A DNA stretch of 64,000 nt from Salmonella enterica subsp. arizonae (GCF_008692845.1 NZ_VXJW01000001.1:310001-374000), one strand, 5' to 3'; shown: positions 50,094-60,165, numbered from the stretch's first letter. A program made the numbers and translations. The notes: generated by a model from the sequence alone, not told the origin.

Positions 50094-52529
50094 TTACGCC
50101 TTTTCAACCTGAACAAGATTACTGTGTGACGGATTACCTTTCGCCAGCGGGGAAGGCCGGTGCGACGTCAGAATGTTAATGGAGCCGCCGCGATCGACTT
50201 TGTCGCCAAACATGTCGGCATTTAACCAGGCGCCCTGGCCGATAGCGGTGACGCCAGGCAATATGCGCGGCGTGACTTTTGCCGGAATGAGCATCTGTCC
50301 GTTCTGGTTAAAGACCCGCACGGTGTCGCCGTGCTGAATGCCGCGCGCTTGCGCATCAATCGGGTTGATCCAGATCTCCTGCGGACACGCCTGTTGCAGG
50401 ACGTCGATATTGCCGTAGCTGGAGTGGGTACGCGCTTTATAGTGGAAGCCGGTTAGCTGTAGCGGGTAGCGCTGACGAAGCGGATCGTCCCAACCGTCAA
50501 AGCCTGGCGTATAGGCGGGTAAAGGATGGATAATCTCATCTTTCTTCAGCTCCCACGTGTCGGCGAGGGTTGCCAGACGCTCGGAATAGATTTCGATTTT
50601 ACCGGACGGCGTTTTCAGTGGGTTGGCGGCAGGGTCTTCGCGGAAGGCGCGGAAAGCGACGTAGTGCTCCTCCGGGCATTTTTTCTTGAAAATCCCTGTC
50701 TGTTTCATCTCTTCGTAATCCGGCATTTTCGGGTTACGCGCTTTGGTTTTTGCGTGCAGGTATTTGACCCACTCATGCTGAGTGCGGCCTTCTGTGAAGG
50801 TCTGGTATACGTCCGGACCAAGCCGTTTAGCCACTTCACTGAGCGTCCAGTAAATGGGCTTTCTTTCAAATTTCGGCGAGGTGGCGGGCTGACCAAGAAT
50901 GACATAGCCCATATTGCCTGCGGACTCGTGGGAAATCAGATCTTCCTGCTCGGTTGGCATTAAATCAGGCAGCAGAATGTCGCAATATTTTGCCGACGCG
51001 GTCATAAAGTGCTCAATGCCGACGATCATTTCACATTTACTGTCGTCCTGAAGCACCTCGTGGGTGTGGGCGATATCGCCGTGCTGATTGATCAGCGTAT
51101 TACTGGCGTAGCACCACAAAAATTTGATCGGCACATCGAGCTTGTCTTTCCCGCGCACGCCGTCGCGTGTGGCGGTCATTTCCGCACCATGATCGATAGC
51201 GTCGGTCCAGGTAAAGACCGAAATCTGGGTTTTTACCGGGTTCTCCAGCATAGAAAACCATTCGACGCCCAGATCCCAGGTGCCTTCGCGCACGCCGGAA
51301 TTACCGCCATTTATGCCGACGTTACCGGTGAGTACAGACAACATGGCGATAGCGCGTGCGGTCTGTTCGCCGTTAGAGTGGCGTTGCGGTCCCCAGCCCT
51401 GGCAAATGTAAGCCGGTTTCGCCGAGCCAATTTCCCGCGCCAGTTGAATGATTTTTTCCGCCGGAATACTGGTAATCTGCGCGGCCCATTGCGGCGTTTT
51501 CGCGATACCGTCTTCGCCCTGACCCAAAATATAGGCTTTATAGTGCGCGTTACGCGGGGCCGAGGCGGGCAGAGTGGTTTCGTCGTAGCCGATGCAGTAT
51601 TTATCCAGAAACGGTTTATCAATAAGATCTTCGGTAATCAGCACCCAGCCGATTGCCGCCGCCAGCGCGCCATCGGTGCCTGGGCGAATCGGCAGCCACT
51701 CGTCTTCGCGGCCGGCGGCAGTGTCGTTATAACGCGGGTCAATCACGATCATCCGGGCGTTGGAGCGCTCGCGCGCCTGTTCGACATAGTATGTCACGCC
51801 GCCGCCGCTCATACGTGTTTCCGCGGGGTTATTGCCAAACATCACCACCAGTTTTGTATTGGCGATATCATCCGGACTGTTGCAGTCGTTGCCGCCGAAC
51901 ATATAGCTCATGGCCGCGCTGATTTGGGCGGTGCTGTAGCTACCGTAACGGCTGAGATAGCCGCCGCAGGCGTTCATCAGGCGATACGGTACGTTAGAAT
52001 TGGTAATATTGCCGCCGTCCACGCCGGTACCGTAAAGCACATGTACCGCTTCGTTGCCGTAGTCCTTGAGGATACGTTTCAGGTTATCGCCGATGGTATC
52101 TAACGCTTCATCCCAACTGATACGTTCGAATTTGCCTTCTCCACGTTTACCAACGCGTTTCATCGGATATTTCAGGCGATCGGGATGATTCATCCGGCGA
52201 CGAATAGAACGACCACGCAGGCAGGCGCGTACCTGATGGTTGCCATATTCATCGTTGCCCGTGGTATCCGATTCAACCCAATATACGGTGTCATCTTTTA
52301 CGTGCAGGCGCAGCAGGCAGCGGCTGCCGCAGTTAACGGTACATGAACTCCAGACCGCTTTTTCTGCAACATTGCCAGATGCGAGGGCTGCTGCGGCGTG
52401 GGCGAGGCGGGAGAACGGAAGGGTGAAAGCGCTACTGGCAAGCGCAAGGCTACCGATAGCGGAGGTTTTCACCAGGCTTCGTCGGCTGATACTGGCCGCC
52501 ATTAACGCCTCAGGGGTGGTGATTTTCAT
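50094..52529 (-). CDS. ynfF: Molybdoenzyme catalytic subunit YnfF (DMSO/selenate reductase family)
   Basis: An 811-residue bis-MGD reductase with a Tat signal SRRSLVKTSAIGSLALASSA (start ATG 52529). The N-terminal [4Fe-4S] cluster region is WSSCTVNCGSRCLLRLHVKD. Asp/Ser/Cys-bearing molybdopterin motifs (NPAETRMSGGG, ICQGWGPQRHSNGEQ, GQGAWLNADMFGD) follow. It is a close paralogue of YnfE, so the operon has two catalytic subunits and one YnfG/YnfH pair. Substrate preference of this copy is unclear. Confidence 0.95.
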   Translation of the reverse strand: MKITTPEALMAASISRRSLVKTSAIGSLALASSAFTLPFSRLAHAAAALASGNVAEKAVWSSCTVNCGSRCLLRLHVKDDTVYWVESDTTGNDEYGNHQVRACLRGRSIRRRMNHPDRLKYPMKRVGKRGEGKFERISWDEALDTIGDNLKRILKDYGNEAVHVLYGTGVDGGNITNSNVPYRLMNACGGYLSRYGSYSTAQISAAMSYMFGGNDCNSPDDIANTKLVVMFGNNPAETRMSGGGVTYYVEQARERSNARMIVIDPRYNDTAAGREDEWLPIRPGTDGALAAAIGWVLITEDLIDKPFLDKYCIGYDETTLPASAPRNAHYKAYILGQGEDGIAKTPQWAAQITSIPAEKIIQLAREIGSAKPAYICQGWGPQRHSNGEQTARAIAMLSVLTGNVGINGGNSGVREGTWDLGVEWFSMLENPVKTQISVFTWTDAIDHGAEMTATRDGVRGKDKLDVPIKFLWCYASNTLINQHGDIAHTHEVLQDDSKCEMIVGIEHFMTASAKYCDILLPDLMPTEQEDLISHESAGNMGYVILGQPATSPKFERKPIYWTLSEVAKRLGPDVYQTFTEGRTQHEWVKYLHAKTKARNPKMPDYEEMKQTGIFKKKCPEEHYVAFRAFREDPAANPLKTPSGKIEIYSERLATLADTWELKKDEIIHPLPAYTPGFDGWDDPLRQRYPLQLTGFHYKARTHSSYGNIDVLQQACPQEIWINPIDAQARGIQHGDTVRVFNQNGQMLIPAKVTPRILPGVTAIGQGAWLNADMFGDKVDRGGSINILTSHRPSPLAKGNPSHSNLVQVEKA

Positions 52530-52628
52530 AACAGCTCACTATGCTCATCCAAAAAAAGAGTTTTAAATGTTGTTGTGTTCGCAAAACGGGGAGCTCCGGG
52601 AGCGCAAAAACGCCCCGGAGAAGGCGGC

Positions 52629-55067
52629 TTAGATTTTTTCGATTTCCACCAGATTTGTATGTTGAGGATTCCCTTTTGCCAGGGGGGAAGGACGCAGCGT
52701 CGTGAGCGTATTGATGCAGGCGCCGTGGTCAATTTTATCGCCAGCCATATCCGCATTATGCCATGCGCCCTGACCCATCGCGCTGACGCCCGGCAGAATA
52801 CGCGGCGTGACTTTGGCGGGTAGACGCACCTCTCCACGATCGTTAAAGACGCGAACCCTATCGCCATTCGCGATACCGCGTTTTTGCGCATCAAGCGGAT
52901 TTATCCACACCTCCTGGCGACAGGCGGCCTGCAGAACATCAATATTGCCGTAGCTTGAATGGGTACGGGATTTATAGTGAAAGCCAAACAGCTGTAGCGG
53001 GAAGGTGCTCCGTTTCGGATCGTCCCATCCTTCAAAAGTGGGGGTATAAATCGGCAGTGGGCTTATCACGTCGCCTTCCGCCAGCTCCCAGGTACTGGCG
53101 ATGTGAGCGAGTTTGCTCGAGTAGATTTCGATTTTACCGGACGGCGTTTTTAACGGATTGGCCTGCGGATCTTCACGAAATTTTTTATAGGCGACAAAAT
53201 GGCCGTTGGGATCTTTGCGTTTATAGATGCCCATTTTTTTCAGCTCGTCATACGCGGGCAATGCCGGATCTCTTGCCTGCATTTTGGCGTACAGATATTG
53301 CAACCACTGCGCCTGTGTACGGCCTTCGGTAAACCGCTGATACACATCGTCGCCGAGGCGTCTGGCGATTTCGCTGAGTACCCAGTAGATGGGCTTGCGC
53401 TCGAACTTAGGCGTCGTCGCCGGTTGGATAAAAATCAGATATCCCATATTACCGGCGTAATCATTGGGGATGATATCTTCCTGTTCGACGGTCATGAGAT
53501 CCGGCAGTAAAATATCGGCGTACTTCGCGGAAGAGGTCATAAAATTGTCGATGACCACAATCATTTCGCATTTCGCTTCATCCTGAAGAATTTCATGGGT
53601 TTTATTAATATCCGAATGCTGGTTAATCAGAGTGTTACCAGCGTAGTTCCATAGAAATTTGATCGGGACATCCAGCTTATCTTTGCCGCGTACGCCGTCG
53701 CGCAGGGCGGTCATTTCCGGGCCGCGCGCAATGGCGTCCGTCCAGCTAAAGCAGGAGATGGCGGTTTTAACGGGATTCTCCAGGACCGGCAGACGTTCAA
53801 TGGTAATGGTGTAAGTGGATTCGCGTGCGCCGCTATTACCGCCATGAATGCCGACGTTGCCGGTCAGAATCGGTAACATGGCGATGGCGCGAGCGGTTTG
53901 TTCGCCGTTCGCCTGACGCTGCGGCCCCCAACCCTGACAGATGTAGGCCGGCTTGACGCTGCCTATCTCGCGAGCCAGTTTGATAATCCGATCGGCGGGG
54001 ATGCCGGTAATATGTGATGCCCACTGCGGCGTTTTGGCGATACCGTCCTCGCCCTGGCCCAAAATATAAGCCTTATAATGGCCATTTGCGGGCGCGTCAG
54101 CCGGAAGGGTCTTTTCATCGTAGCCGATACAATAATTGTCGAGAAAAGGCTGGTCGACGAGATTTTCGTTAATCAATACCCAGGCAACTCCCGCCACCAG
54201 CGCGGCGTCGGTGCCGGGGCGAATCGGTATCCATTCGTCTTCACGTCCGGCGGCGGTATCGGTATAGCGCGGATCTATCACGATCATGCGCGCATTTGAG
54301 CGTTCACGCGCTTGCTCCAGAAACCAGGTAATGCCGCCGCCGCTCATGCGCGTTTCAGCCGGATTATTGCCGAACATGACCACCAGTTTACTGTTTTCGA
54401 TATCAGACGTGCTGTTGCCGTCGTTGGAGCCATAGGTGTAGGGCATGGCGCAAGAAATTTGCGCGGTACTGTATGAGCCGTATTGATTCAACGAACCGCC
54501 GTAGCAGTTCATCAAACGCTTCACCGGCGAGGCGGCAGGCGACGAACGGGTTATGTTGCCGCCTACGATCCCGGATGAATAGTGGATATAGACGGCTTCA
54601 TTGCCGTAGGTTTCTACGGTCTTTTTCAGGTTGGCGCTAATGGTGTCCAATGCTTCCTGCCAGCTAATGCGTTCAAATTTGCCTTCGCCGCGGCGGCCAA
54701 CGCGTTTCATGGGATAGTTAAGGCGATCCGGATGGTTAATACGCCGACGGATTGAACGCCCCCGTAGACAGGCGCGAACCTGATGATTGCCGTAGACATC
54801 GTCGCCGGTGTTATCAGTTTCAACCCACCAGACTTCATTATCTTTTACGTGCAGACGCAAGGCGCAGCGACTGCCGCAGTTGACCGAACAGGCGCCCCAG
54901 ACGATTTTATCTTTTTCGTCGCGCATTGCCTGCTGCACCGCTGCGGCCGCGGTACGCATCCCAAACGGTAAAGATACGCCTCCGGCCGCCAGCGCCAGTG
55001 AGCCAAGCGCCGCTGATTTCACTAACGTCCTGCGGCTAACGCCTGTTTGTTGCTTTTCTCCGGGCAT
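52629..55067 (-). CDS. ynfE: Molybdoenzyme catalytic subunit YnfE (DMSO/selenate reductase family)
   Basis: An 812-residue bis-MGD reductase, first gene of the operon. The Tat signal is SRRTLVKSAALGSLALAAGG; the cluster segment is WGACSVNCGSRCALRLHVKD, and the same cofactor motifs as YnfF follow. In Salmonella the ynfE product is reported to be needed for selenate reduction. ATG 55067 is chosen: GGAG sits 6 bases ahead, whereas the GTG one codon upstream is too close. A ModE-like palindrome starts 18 bases upstream. Confidence 0.94.
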   Translation of the reverse strand: MPGEKQQTGVSRRTLVKSAALGSLALAAGGVSLPFGMRTAAAAVQQAMRDEKDKIVWGACSVNCGSRCALRLHVKDNEVWWVETDNTGDDVYGNHQVRACLRGRSIRRRINHPDRLNYPMKRVGRRGEGKFERISWQEALDTISANLKKTVETYGNEAVYIHYSSGIVGGNITRSSPAASPVKRLMNCYGGSLNQYGSYSTAQISCAMPYTYGSNDGNSTSDIENSKLVVMFGNNPAETRMSGGGITWFLEQARERSNARMIVIDPRYTDTAAGREDEWIPIRPGTDAALVAGVAWVLINENLVDQPFLDNYCIGYDEKTLPADAPANGHYKAYILGQGEDGIAKTPQWASHITGIPADRIIKLAREIGSVKPAYICQGWGPQRQANGEQTARAIAMLPILTGNVGIHGGNSGARESTYTITIERLPVLENPVKTAISCFSWTDAIARGPEMTALRDGVRGKDKLDVPIKFLWNYAGNTLINQHSDINKTHEILQDEAKCEMIVVIDNFMTSSAKYADILLPDLMTVEQEDIIPNDYAGNMGYLIFIQPATTPKFERKPIYWVLSEIARRLGDDVYQRFTEGRTQAQWLQYLYAKMQARDPALPAYDELKKMGIYKRKDPNGHFVAYKKFREDPQANPLKTPSGKIEIYSSKLAHIASTWELAEGDVISPLPIYTPTFEGWDDPKRSTFPLQLFGFHYKSRTHSSYGNIDVLQAACRQEVWINPLDAQKRGIANGDRVRVFNDRGEVRLPAKVTPRILPGVSAMGQGAWHNADMAGDKIDHGACINTLTTLRPSPLAKGNPQHTNLVEIEKI

Positions 55068-55084
55068 CACTTACTCCATTATCG

Positions 55085-55114
55085 TTTCGCTATATATTGA
55101 TATCTATAGCGAAA
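55085..55114. promoter_or_regulatory. ModE-like palindrome upstream of ynfE
   Basis: TTTCGCTATA-N10-TATAGCGAAA has perfect 10-bp arms. The CGCTATA/TATAGCG core resembles the molybdate-responsive ModE operator (CGNTATATA-N6-TATATANCG type). It lies just upstream of the ynfE Shine-Dalgarno. Confidence 0.6.
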
Positions 55115-55143
55115 TTATTATCATGCTAATAATGTAATGAGTT

Positions 55144-55150
55144 TACCCCT
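55144..55150 (+). promoter_or_regulatory. NarL-type heptamer upstream of ynfE
   Basis: TACCCCT fits TACYYMT, the NarL/NarP heptamer. NarL repression of ynfE is known in E. coli; a single heptamer is weak evidence. Confidence 0.35.
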
Positions 55151-55217
55151 TTGGGAGTAAGGATTATTAATCCATGTCAAAGAGCGTTACCCTCCGGACC
55201 TGGAGGGTAGGAGGCGC

Positions 55218-55523
55218 TTATTGCGGTTCGGCGGATGAACCGTCCTGAGCGGGAGAGGTATTGGCTGGCGCATTGCCGCTGCTGGTGCGGGTATAAAGAA
55301 TTTTATGCGTGTCGTTCGCGCAATGGCCCACCACCTGTGAATCTGGCTGATCGGCCTGGTCGTTAGGAACGATAGTGAGCGTAAAATTATCTGCCGGCAC
55401 GCCGTTATTGATGATACGTTGTTCAATATCGCTTTTTACTCTCTCGCACGATCCCGGCGCCGCCATCACTAGCGAGGGGGCGCTAATTAACGCCAGAACG
55501 GCTATTGCAGTTGCGATTTTCAT
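55218..55523 (-). CDS. ynfD: Secreted DUF1161 protein YnfD
   Basis: A 101-residue periplasmic protein: signal peptide MKIATAIAVLALISAPSLVMA, then APGSCERVKSDIEQRIINNGVP with the conserved Cys pair of DUF1161 (the second in VGHCAND). Function unknown. AGGAGCTCAGG precedes the ATG. It lies between ynfE and the divergent lipoprotein gene ynfC. Confidence 0.9.
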   Translation of the reverse strand: MKIATAIAVLALISAPSLVMAAPGSCERVKSDIEQRIINNGVPADNFTLTIVPNDQADQPDSQVVGHCANDTHKILYTRTSSGNAPANTSPAQDGSSAEPQ

Positions 55524-55630
55524 CCTGAGCTCCTGTAATTAATGACGATGTTCTAAGCTTAGCATTTTTTGTGTAAACAACTGTATTTGCTAATATGATT
55601 GATAAATATCTTTCCATTCTGGTGAAACGC

Positions 55631-56341
55631 GTGAAGAAACCCATTTTACTGACGTTATTGTGCATGATGCTGGCAGGTTGTGATAACCCGAAATCCCCTG
55701 AGTCTTTTACGCCGGAAATGGCCAGTTTTTCGAATGAATTTGATTTTGATCCATTACGTGGTCCGGTAAAGGATTTCAGCCAGACATTGATGAGTGAGAA
55801 TGGCGAAGTGGCGAAGCAGGTCACCGGTACGCTTTCACCGGAAGGCTGTTTTGATACGCTTGAGTTACACGATCTGGAGAATAATACGGGGCTGGCGCTC
55901 GTTCTGGATGCCAATTATTACCGGGATGCCCAGACGCTGGAAAAAAAAGTGCAGTTACAGGGGAAGTGTCAGCTTGCGGCATTGCCTTCGGCGGGCGTGA
56001 CCTGGGAAACGGACGACAACGGTTTTGTGGTATCGGCGACGGGCAAAGAGATGAAAGTCGAGTACCGCTATGATGCCGAAGGCTACCCGTTAGGTAAGAC
56101 AACCATAAACTCGCAGAAAACGCTCTCTGTGACGGCAAAACCCTCCGCGGACCCCCGTAAAAAGCTGGATTATACGGCAGTCAGTCGGGTAGATGATCGG
56201 CAGGTCGGCAACGTCAGACAGAGCTGCGAATATGATGCGTACGCGAACCCTGTTGACTGCCGGCTTGTTATCGTCGATGAGAGCGTTACGCCGGCAGTAT
56301 CCCACCATTACACCATTAAAAACCGTATCGATTACTACTAA
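55631..56341 (+). CDS. ynfC: Lipoprotein YnfC (UPF0257)
   Basis: A 236-residue lipoprotein of unknown function. Starting at GTG 55631 gives KKPILLTLLCMMLAGCD with a lipobox LAGC and lipidated Cys17, and the E. coli length; the ORF opens 12 codons earlier (MIDKYLSILVKR), which cannot be excluded because no strong Shine-Dalgarno is visible at either start. It is divergent from ynfD and convergent with speG. Confidence 0.88.
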   Translation: MKKPILLTLLCMMLAGCDNPKSPESFTPEMASFSNEFDFDPLRGPVKDFSQTLMSENGEVAKQVTGTLSPEGCFDTLELHDLENNTGLALVLDANYYRDAQTLEKKVQLQGKCQLAALPSAGVTWETDDNGFVVSATGKEMKVEYRYDAEGYPLGKTTINSQKTLSVTAKPSADPRKKLDYTAVSRVDDRQVGNVRQSCEYDAYANPVDCRLVIVDESVTPAVSHHYTIKNRIDYY

Positions 56342-56369
56342 ACCGCGTGCTGTGCGACTCTCCGTGACT

Positions 56370-56393
56370 ACCGCGCCGCGTTTACTGCGCGGT
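56370..56393. terminator. Hairpin at the ynfC/speG junction
   Basis: ACCGCGC and GCGCGGT form a 7-bp stem between the two stop codons, overlapping the last codons of speG. No T-run. Confidence 0.45.
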
Positions 56394-56942
56394 GGGTTTC
56401 AGGAGCGTAGAACCGGACGTTTTATGCTCATCCAGATACTGCTGCTGGAAGATGCACATACGGATGGTGTTACGGTATTCGCCGTTAATGAAGAACTCAT
56501 GAATCAACTCGCCTTCTACTCTAAACCCGAGTTTACGGTAGATGTGAATAGCTTTTTCATTCTCTTTATCGACGATCAAATACAATTTATAGAGATTGAG
56601 TACGGTAAATCCGTAATCCATCGCCAGTTTGGCCGCGCGTGACGCCAGGCCTTTCCCTTGGTACTCCGGCGAGATAATAATCTGAAATTCCGCCCGGCGA
56701 TGCACATGGTTAATTTCCACCAGCTCCACCAGCCCGGCGTTTTCACCGTCGCATTCGACGACAAAGCGCCGCTCGCTTTGGTCATGGATATGTTTGTCGT
56801 AAAGGTCCGACAGTTCGACAAAGGCCTCATACGGCTCTTCAAACCAGTAACGCATGACGCTGGCATTGTTATCAAGCTGGTGGACAAATCGTAAATCTTC
56901 ACGCTCAAGCGGGCGCAGCCTGACGTTGTAGTCGCTTGTCAT
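56382..56942 (-). CDS. speG: Spermidine N-acetyltransferase SpeG
   Basis: A 186-residue GNAT-fold enzyme that acetylates spermidine (and spermine) to prevent polyamine toxicity. The acetyl-CoA loop is visible as [17 protein letters not shown], and the polyamine-binding parts [17 protein letters not shown] and [16 protein letters not shown] match the E. coli protein. It partners the MdtJI exporter of this window in disposing of excess spermidine. Confidence 0.96.
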   Translation of the reverse strand: MTSDYNVRLRPLEREDLRFVHQLDNNASVMRYWFEEPYEAFVELSDLYDKHIHDQSERRFVVECDGENAGLVELVEINHVHRRAEFQIIISPEYQGKGLASRAAKLAMDYGFTVLNLYKLYLIVDKENEKAIHIYRKLGFRVEGELIHEFFINGEYRNTIRMCIFQQQYLDEHKTSGSTLLKPTAQ

Positions 56943-56977
56943 ACTGTATCCTTACACTTCTTTCCGGTTATCCTGTA

Positions 56978-57319
56978 TCAGGGCGTAATAACGCGACCTG
57001 TACGGCGATCCAGACACCGCAGGGTATTAGGTTCCCAATAGGCGTTGATGTTGGCGCTTTGTTCGCATTTATCTCGGTTATCAAAGGCGGCATCGGCTTT
57101 GTCCCACTCTTTTTCTGCGCGGGTATTCACTTTCTGACGCAGACTGCGGGTGTCGTTCCATTGTTCCTTTTCCATCGCCGCTTCCTGACGGCTTTGTGCG
57201 CTATCTCCCGATTCAATTACCAGTTTACTGGTTTCAGCGAATGCGGAAGTGGTATACACAACGGCAGCCAGCGTAAGCATTGCCGTCAGGCACAGGCGTT
57301 TGCTCAGCGTATAGTTCAT
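56978..57319 (-). CDS. ynfB: Secreted UPF0482 protein YnfB
   Basis: A 113-residue periplasmic protein with the signal [28 protein letters not shown]. The mature part is charged and helical ([30 protein letters not shown]) and ends with a Cys pair in DKCEQ...[13 protein letters not shown]. Function unknown. The ATG at 57319 with AAGGA 8 bases ahead is preferred to the ORF start 14 codons earlier. It lies next to speG on the same strand. Confidence 0.9.
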   Translation of the reverse strand: MNYTLSKRLCLTAMLTLAAVVYTTSAFAETSKLVIESGDSAQSRQEAAMEKEQWNDTRSLRQKVNTRAEKEWDKADAAFDNRDKCEQSANINAYWEPNTLRCLDRRTGRVITP

Positions 57320-57472
57320 CACAACATCCTTTCTTAAGAGGAGAAAAAAGCGGTAAAACACCTTTAAATTCTACACCAATCCTTATGCCTGGGATATACA
57401 CAAGAATGACGGGATAACCGTAGCGATATTCTGTCGTATTATCACTTATCTTTTCGTAACCAAATGACTCTC

Positions 57473-57799
57473 ATGCTAAAGACGACACTGCTTTTCTTTG
57501 TTACCGCACTCTGTGAAATCATAGGGTGTTTTCTTCCCTGGTTATGGATTAAGCGCGGCGCCAGCGTGTGGTGGCTTCTTCCCGCCGTGGCATCACTGGC
57601 GTTATTCGTCTGGCTGTTGACCCTGCATCCGGCTGCCAGCGGGCGGGTTTATGCGGCTTACGGTGGGGTATATGTCTGTACTGCGCTCCTGTGGCTACGC
57701 GTTGTCGATGGCGTCAGGCTTACTGTCTATGACTGGTGCGGCGCGCTGATCGCGCTGTGCGGAATGTTGATTATCGTCGTCGGATGGGGACGTACGTAA
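57473..57799 (+). CDS. ynfA: Small inner-membrane protein YnfA (UPF0060)
   Basis: A 108-residue, four-helix protein with the SMR-like signature Glu in helix 1 ([17 protein letters not shown]), suggesting a small multidrug transporter; efflux of dyes has been reported for enterobacterial YnfA. The ATG at 57473 gives the E. coli N-terminus; another lies three codons upstream. It ends at a strong terminator before rspA. Confidence 0.9.
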
Positions 57800-57806
57800 C
57801 ATTGCC

Positions 57807-57845
57807 GCGCGGCCAGAGCATTTTGTGATCTGGCCGCGCTTTTTA
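57807..57845 (+). terminator. Terminator after ynfA
   Basis: GCGCGGCCAGA and TCTGGCCGCGC form a perfect 11-bp stem with an 11-base loop, followed by TTTTT. Confidence 0.93.
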
Positions 57846-57920
57846 GATCAATATACTTGTATGGTAGTAGCTTAGTTGGGTAAATTTCCTGCATCCCATA
57901 ATGCGATGTAAGGAATAAAA

Positions 57921-59135
57921 ATGAAGATTGTAGGGGCTGAAGTTTTTGTTACGTGTCCAGGGCGTAACTTCGTCACCTTAAAAATAACCACGGAAGATGG
58001 TATTACCGGTCTGGGAGATGCCACCCTGAACGGACGTGAGCTTTCTGTGGCTTCGTACCTTAATGATCACCTGTGCCCCCAGCTTATCGGACGGGACGCT
58101 CACCGCATCGAAGATATCTGGCAGTTCTTCTACAAAGGCGCGTACTGGCGCCGTGGCCCTGTCACCATGTCCGCCATTTCCGCGGTTGATATGGCGCTAT
58201 GGGATATTAAAGCCAAAGCCGCCAATATGCCGTTGTATCAGTTACTCGGCGGCGCTTCTCGTGAAGGCGTCATGGTGTATTGCCATACCACAGGCCACAC
58301 CATCGACGATGTGCTGGAAGACTACGCGCGTCATAAAGAGCAAGGGTTCAAAGCAATCCGCGTACAGTGCGGCGTTCCGGGGATGAAAACCACCTACGGC
58401 ATGGCGAAAGGCAAGGGGCTGGCCTATGAACCCGCGACAAAAGGCCAGTGGCCGGAAGAACAATTGTGGTCAACGGAAAAGTATCTCGATTTTACGCCAA
58501 AGCTGTTTGACGCCGTGCGTAATACGTTCGGTTTTAATGAACATCTTCTGCACGATATGCATCACCGGCTGACGCCTATTGAGGCTGCCCGCTTTGGCAA
58601 ATGTATTGAAGACTATCGTTTGTTCTGGATGGAAGACCCGACGCCGGCTGAAAATCAGGAGTGCTTTCGCCTGATCCGCCAGCATACGGTCACGCCGATT
58701 GCCGTAGGCGAAATCTTTAACAGTATCTGGGATTGCAAGCAGCTCATTGAAGAGCAATTGATTGACTATATCCGCACCACGATTACCCATGCCGGGGGCA
58801 TTACCGGTATGCGCCGCATTGCTGATTTTGCCTCGCTTTACCAGGTGCGTACTGGTTCGCACGGGCCGTCCGATCTGTCGCCGGTTTGTATGGCCGCTGC
58901 ATTACATTTCGATCTGTGGGTGCCTAACTTTGGCGTGCAGGAGTTTATGGGCTACTCCGAGCAGATGCTGGAGGTTTTCCCGCATAACTGGACGTTCGAG
59001 GGCGGCTATATGCATCCGGGCGACAAGCCAGGACTGGGCATTGAGTTTGATGAAAAACTGGCGGCGAAATATCCATACGATCCAGCCTATTTGCCGGTGG
59101 CCCGCCTGGAAGACGGCACACTGTGGAACTGGTAA
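57921..59135 (+). CDS. rspA: Enolase-superfamily sugar-acid dehydratase RspA
   Basis: A 404-residue member of the mannonate-dehydratase branch of the enolase superfamily. The N-terminal capping domain ends near residue 115; metal-binding Asp/Glu residues are in [21 protein letters not shown] and VGEIFNS. The E. coli protein was first linked to starvation sensing (lowering homoserine lactone/RpoS) and has weak D-mannonate dehydratase activity. It is followed 10 bases later by rspB and opens a sugar-acid cluster. Confidence 0.94.
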   Translation: MKIVGAEVFVTCPGRNFVTLKITTEDGITGLGDATLNGRELSVASYLNDHLCPQLIGRDAHRIEDIWQFFYKGAYWRRGPVTMSAISAVDMALWDIKAKAANMPLYQLLGGASREGVMVYCHTTGHTIDDVLEDYARHKEQGFKAIRVQCGVPGMKTTYGMAKGKGLAYEPATKGQWPEEQLWSTEKYLDFTPKLFDAVRNTFGFNEHLLHDMHHRLTPIEAARFGKCIEDYRLFWMEDPTPAENQECFRLIRQHTVTPIAVGEIFNSIWDCKQLIEEQLIDYIRTTITHAGGITGMRRIADFASLYQVRTGSHGPSDLSPVCMAAALHFDLWVPNFGVQEFMGYSEQMLEVFPHNWTFEGGYMHPGDKPGLGIEFDEKLAAKYPYDPAYLPVARLEDGTLWNW

Positions 59136-59145
59136 GGAGCGAAAA

Positions 59146-60165
59146 ATGAAAAGCATCGTAATCGAAAAACCGAATACATTAACCATCGAAACGCGCGCGC
59201 TTCCGCAGCCTGCGCCGGGTGAAGTTCGCATTAAAGTGAAACTGGCGGGTATCTGCGGTTCCGATAGCCATATTTATCGGGGACACAATCCTTTCGCAAA
59301 ATATCCCCGCGTGATTGGCCACGAATTTTTCGGCGTCATTGACGCCGTAGGTGACGATATTAATAGTGCGAGGATAGGAGAACGGGTGGCGGTCGATCCG
59401 GTGATCAGTTGCGGGCATTGTTACCCTTGCTCAGTGGGTAAACCCAATGTGTGTACTTCGTTGGTGGTGCTGGGCGTGCATCGTGACGGCGGCTTCAGTG
59501 AGTATGCGGTGGTTCCGGCCCGCAATGCTCACCGTATACCGGATAGCGTTGCGGACCATCATGCTGTCATGGTTGAGCCGTTTACCATTGCGGCAAATGT
59601 AACGGGACAGGTGAATCCAACCGAGCAGGACGTGGCGCTTATCTATGGCGCAGGCCCGATGGGATTGACGACCGTACAGGCGCTGAAGGGGGTCTATCAG
59701 GTTAACACCGTGATAGTTGTTGATCGCATTGAAGAGCGTTTAGCGATGGCGAAGCAGAGCGGTGCTGACTGGACCCTCAATAATGGTCAACATTCACTGG
59801 CGGAATTTCTACAGGAGAAGGCGCTAAAACCGACATTGATTGTCGATGCCGCCTGTCATCCCGCTATCCTGCAAGAGGCGATTACCCTTGCATCGCCTGC
59901 GGCACGCATTGTCCTGATGGGATTTTCCAGCGACCCGTGTGAGTTTATACAGCAGGGCATTACCGGAAAAGAGCTGACTATTTATTCATCGCGTCTTAAT
60001 GCCAATAAATTCCCGGTCGTGATTGACTGGCTGAATAAAGGGCTTATTGATCCGGATAAGCTGATAACCCATACATTTGATTATCAACATGTCACTGATG
60101 CGATTGAGCTTTTCGAGAAAGACCAGCGTCAATGCTGCAAAGTCTTACTCTCTTTTGCGAAATAA
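59146..60165 (+). CDS. rspB: Zinc-dependent alcohol dehydrogenase RspB
   Basis: A 339-residue MDR-superfamily dehydrogenase. Catalytic zinc ligands: Cys37 in GICGSDS and His59-Glu60 in GHEFFG; the four structural-zinc cysteines are CGHCYPCSVGKPNVC; the Rossmann motif is YGAGPMGLT. The likely substrate is a sugar alcohol or sugar acid made or used with RspA. The start at 59146 follows AAGGAGCG; a longer ORF in the same frame overlaps rspA and is not real. Confidence 0.94.
   Translation: MKSIVIEKPNTLTIETRALPQPAPGEVRIKVKLAGICGSDSHIYRGHNPFAKYPRVIGHEFFGVIDAVGDDINSARIGERVAVDPVISCGHCYPCSVGKPNVCTSLVVLGVHRDGGFSEYAVVPARNAHRIPDSVADHHAVMVEPFTIAANVTGQVNPTEQDVALIYGAGPMGLTTVQALKGVYQVNTVIVVDRIEERLAMAKQSGADWTLNNGQHSLAEFLQEKALKPTLIVDAACHPAILQEAITLASPAARIVLMGFSSDPCEFIQQGITGKELTIYSSRLNANKFPVVIDWLNKGLIDPDKLITHTFDYQHVTDAIELFEKDQRQCCKVLLSFAK

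Noticed and set aside
51009-52103. 364-codon plus-strand ORF antisense to ynfF
   Set aside because: ynfF is intact on the other strand and clearly homologous; the antisense frame has no signature.
58762-59145. N-terminal extension of rspB overlapping rspA
   Set aside because: The extra residues are the shadow of rspA; the true start at 59146 has a strong Shine-Dalgarno and the family N-terminus.
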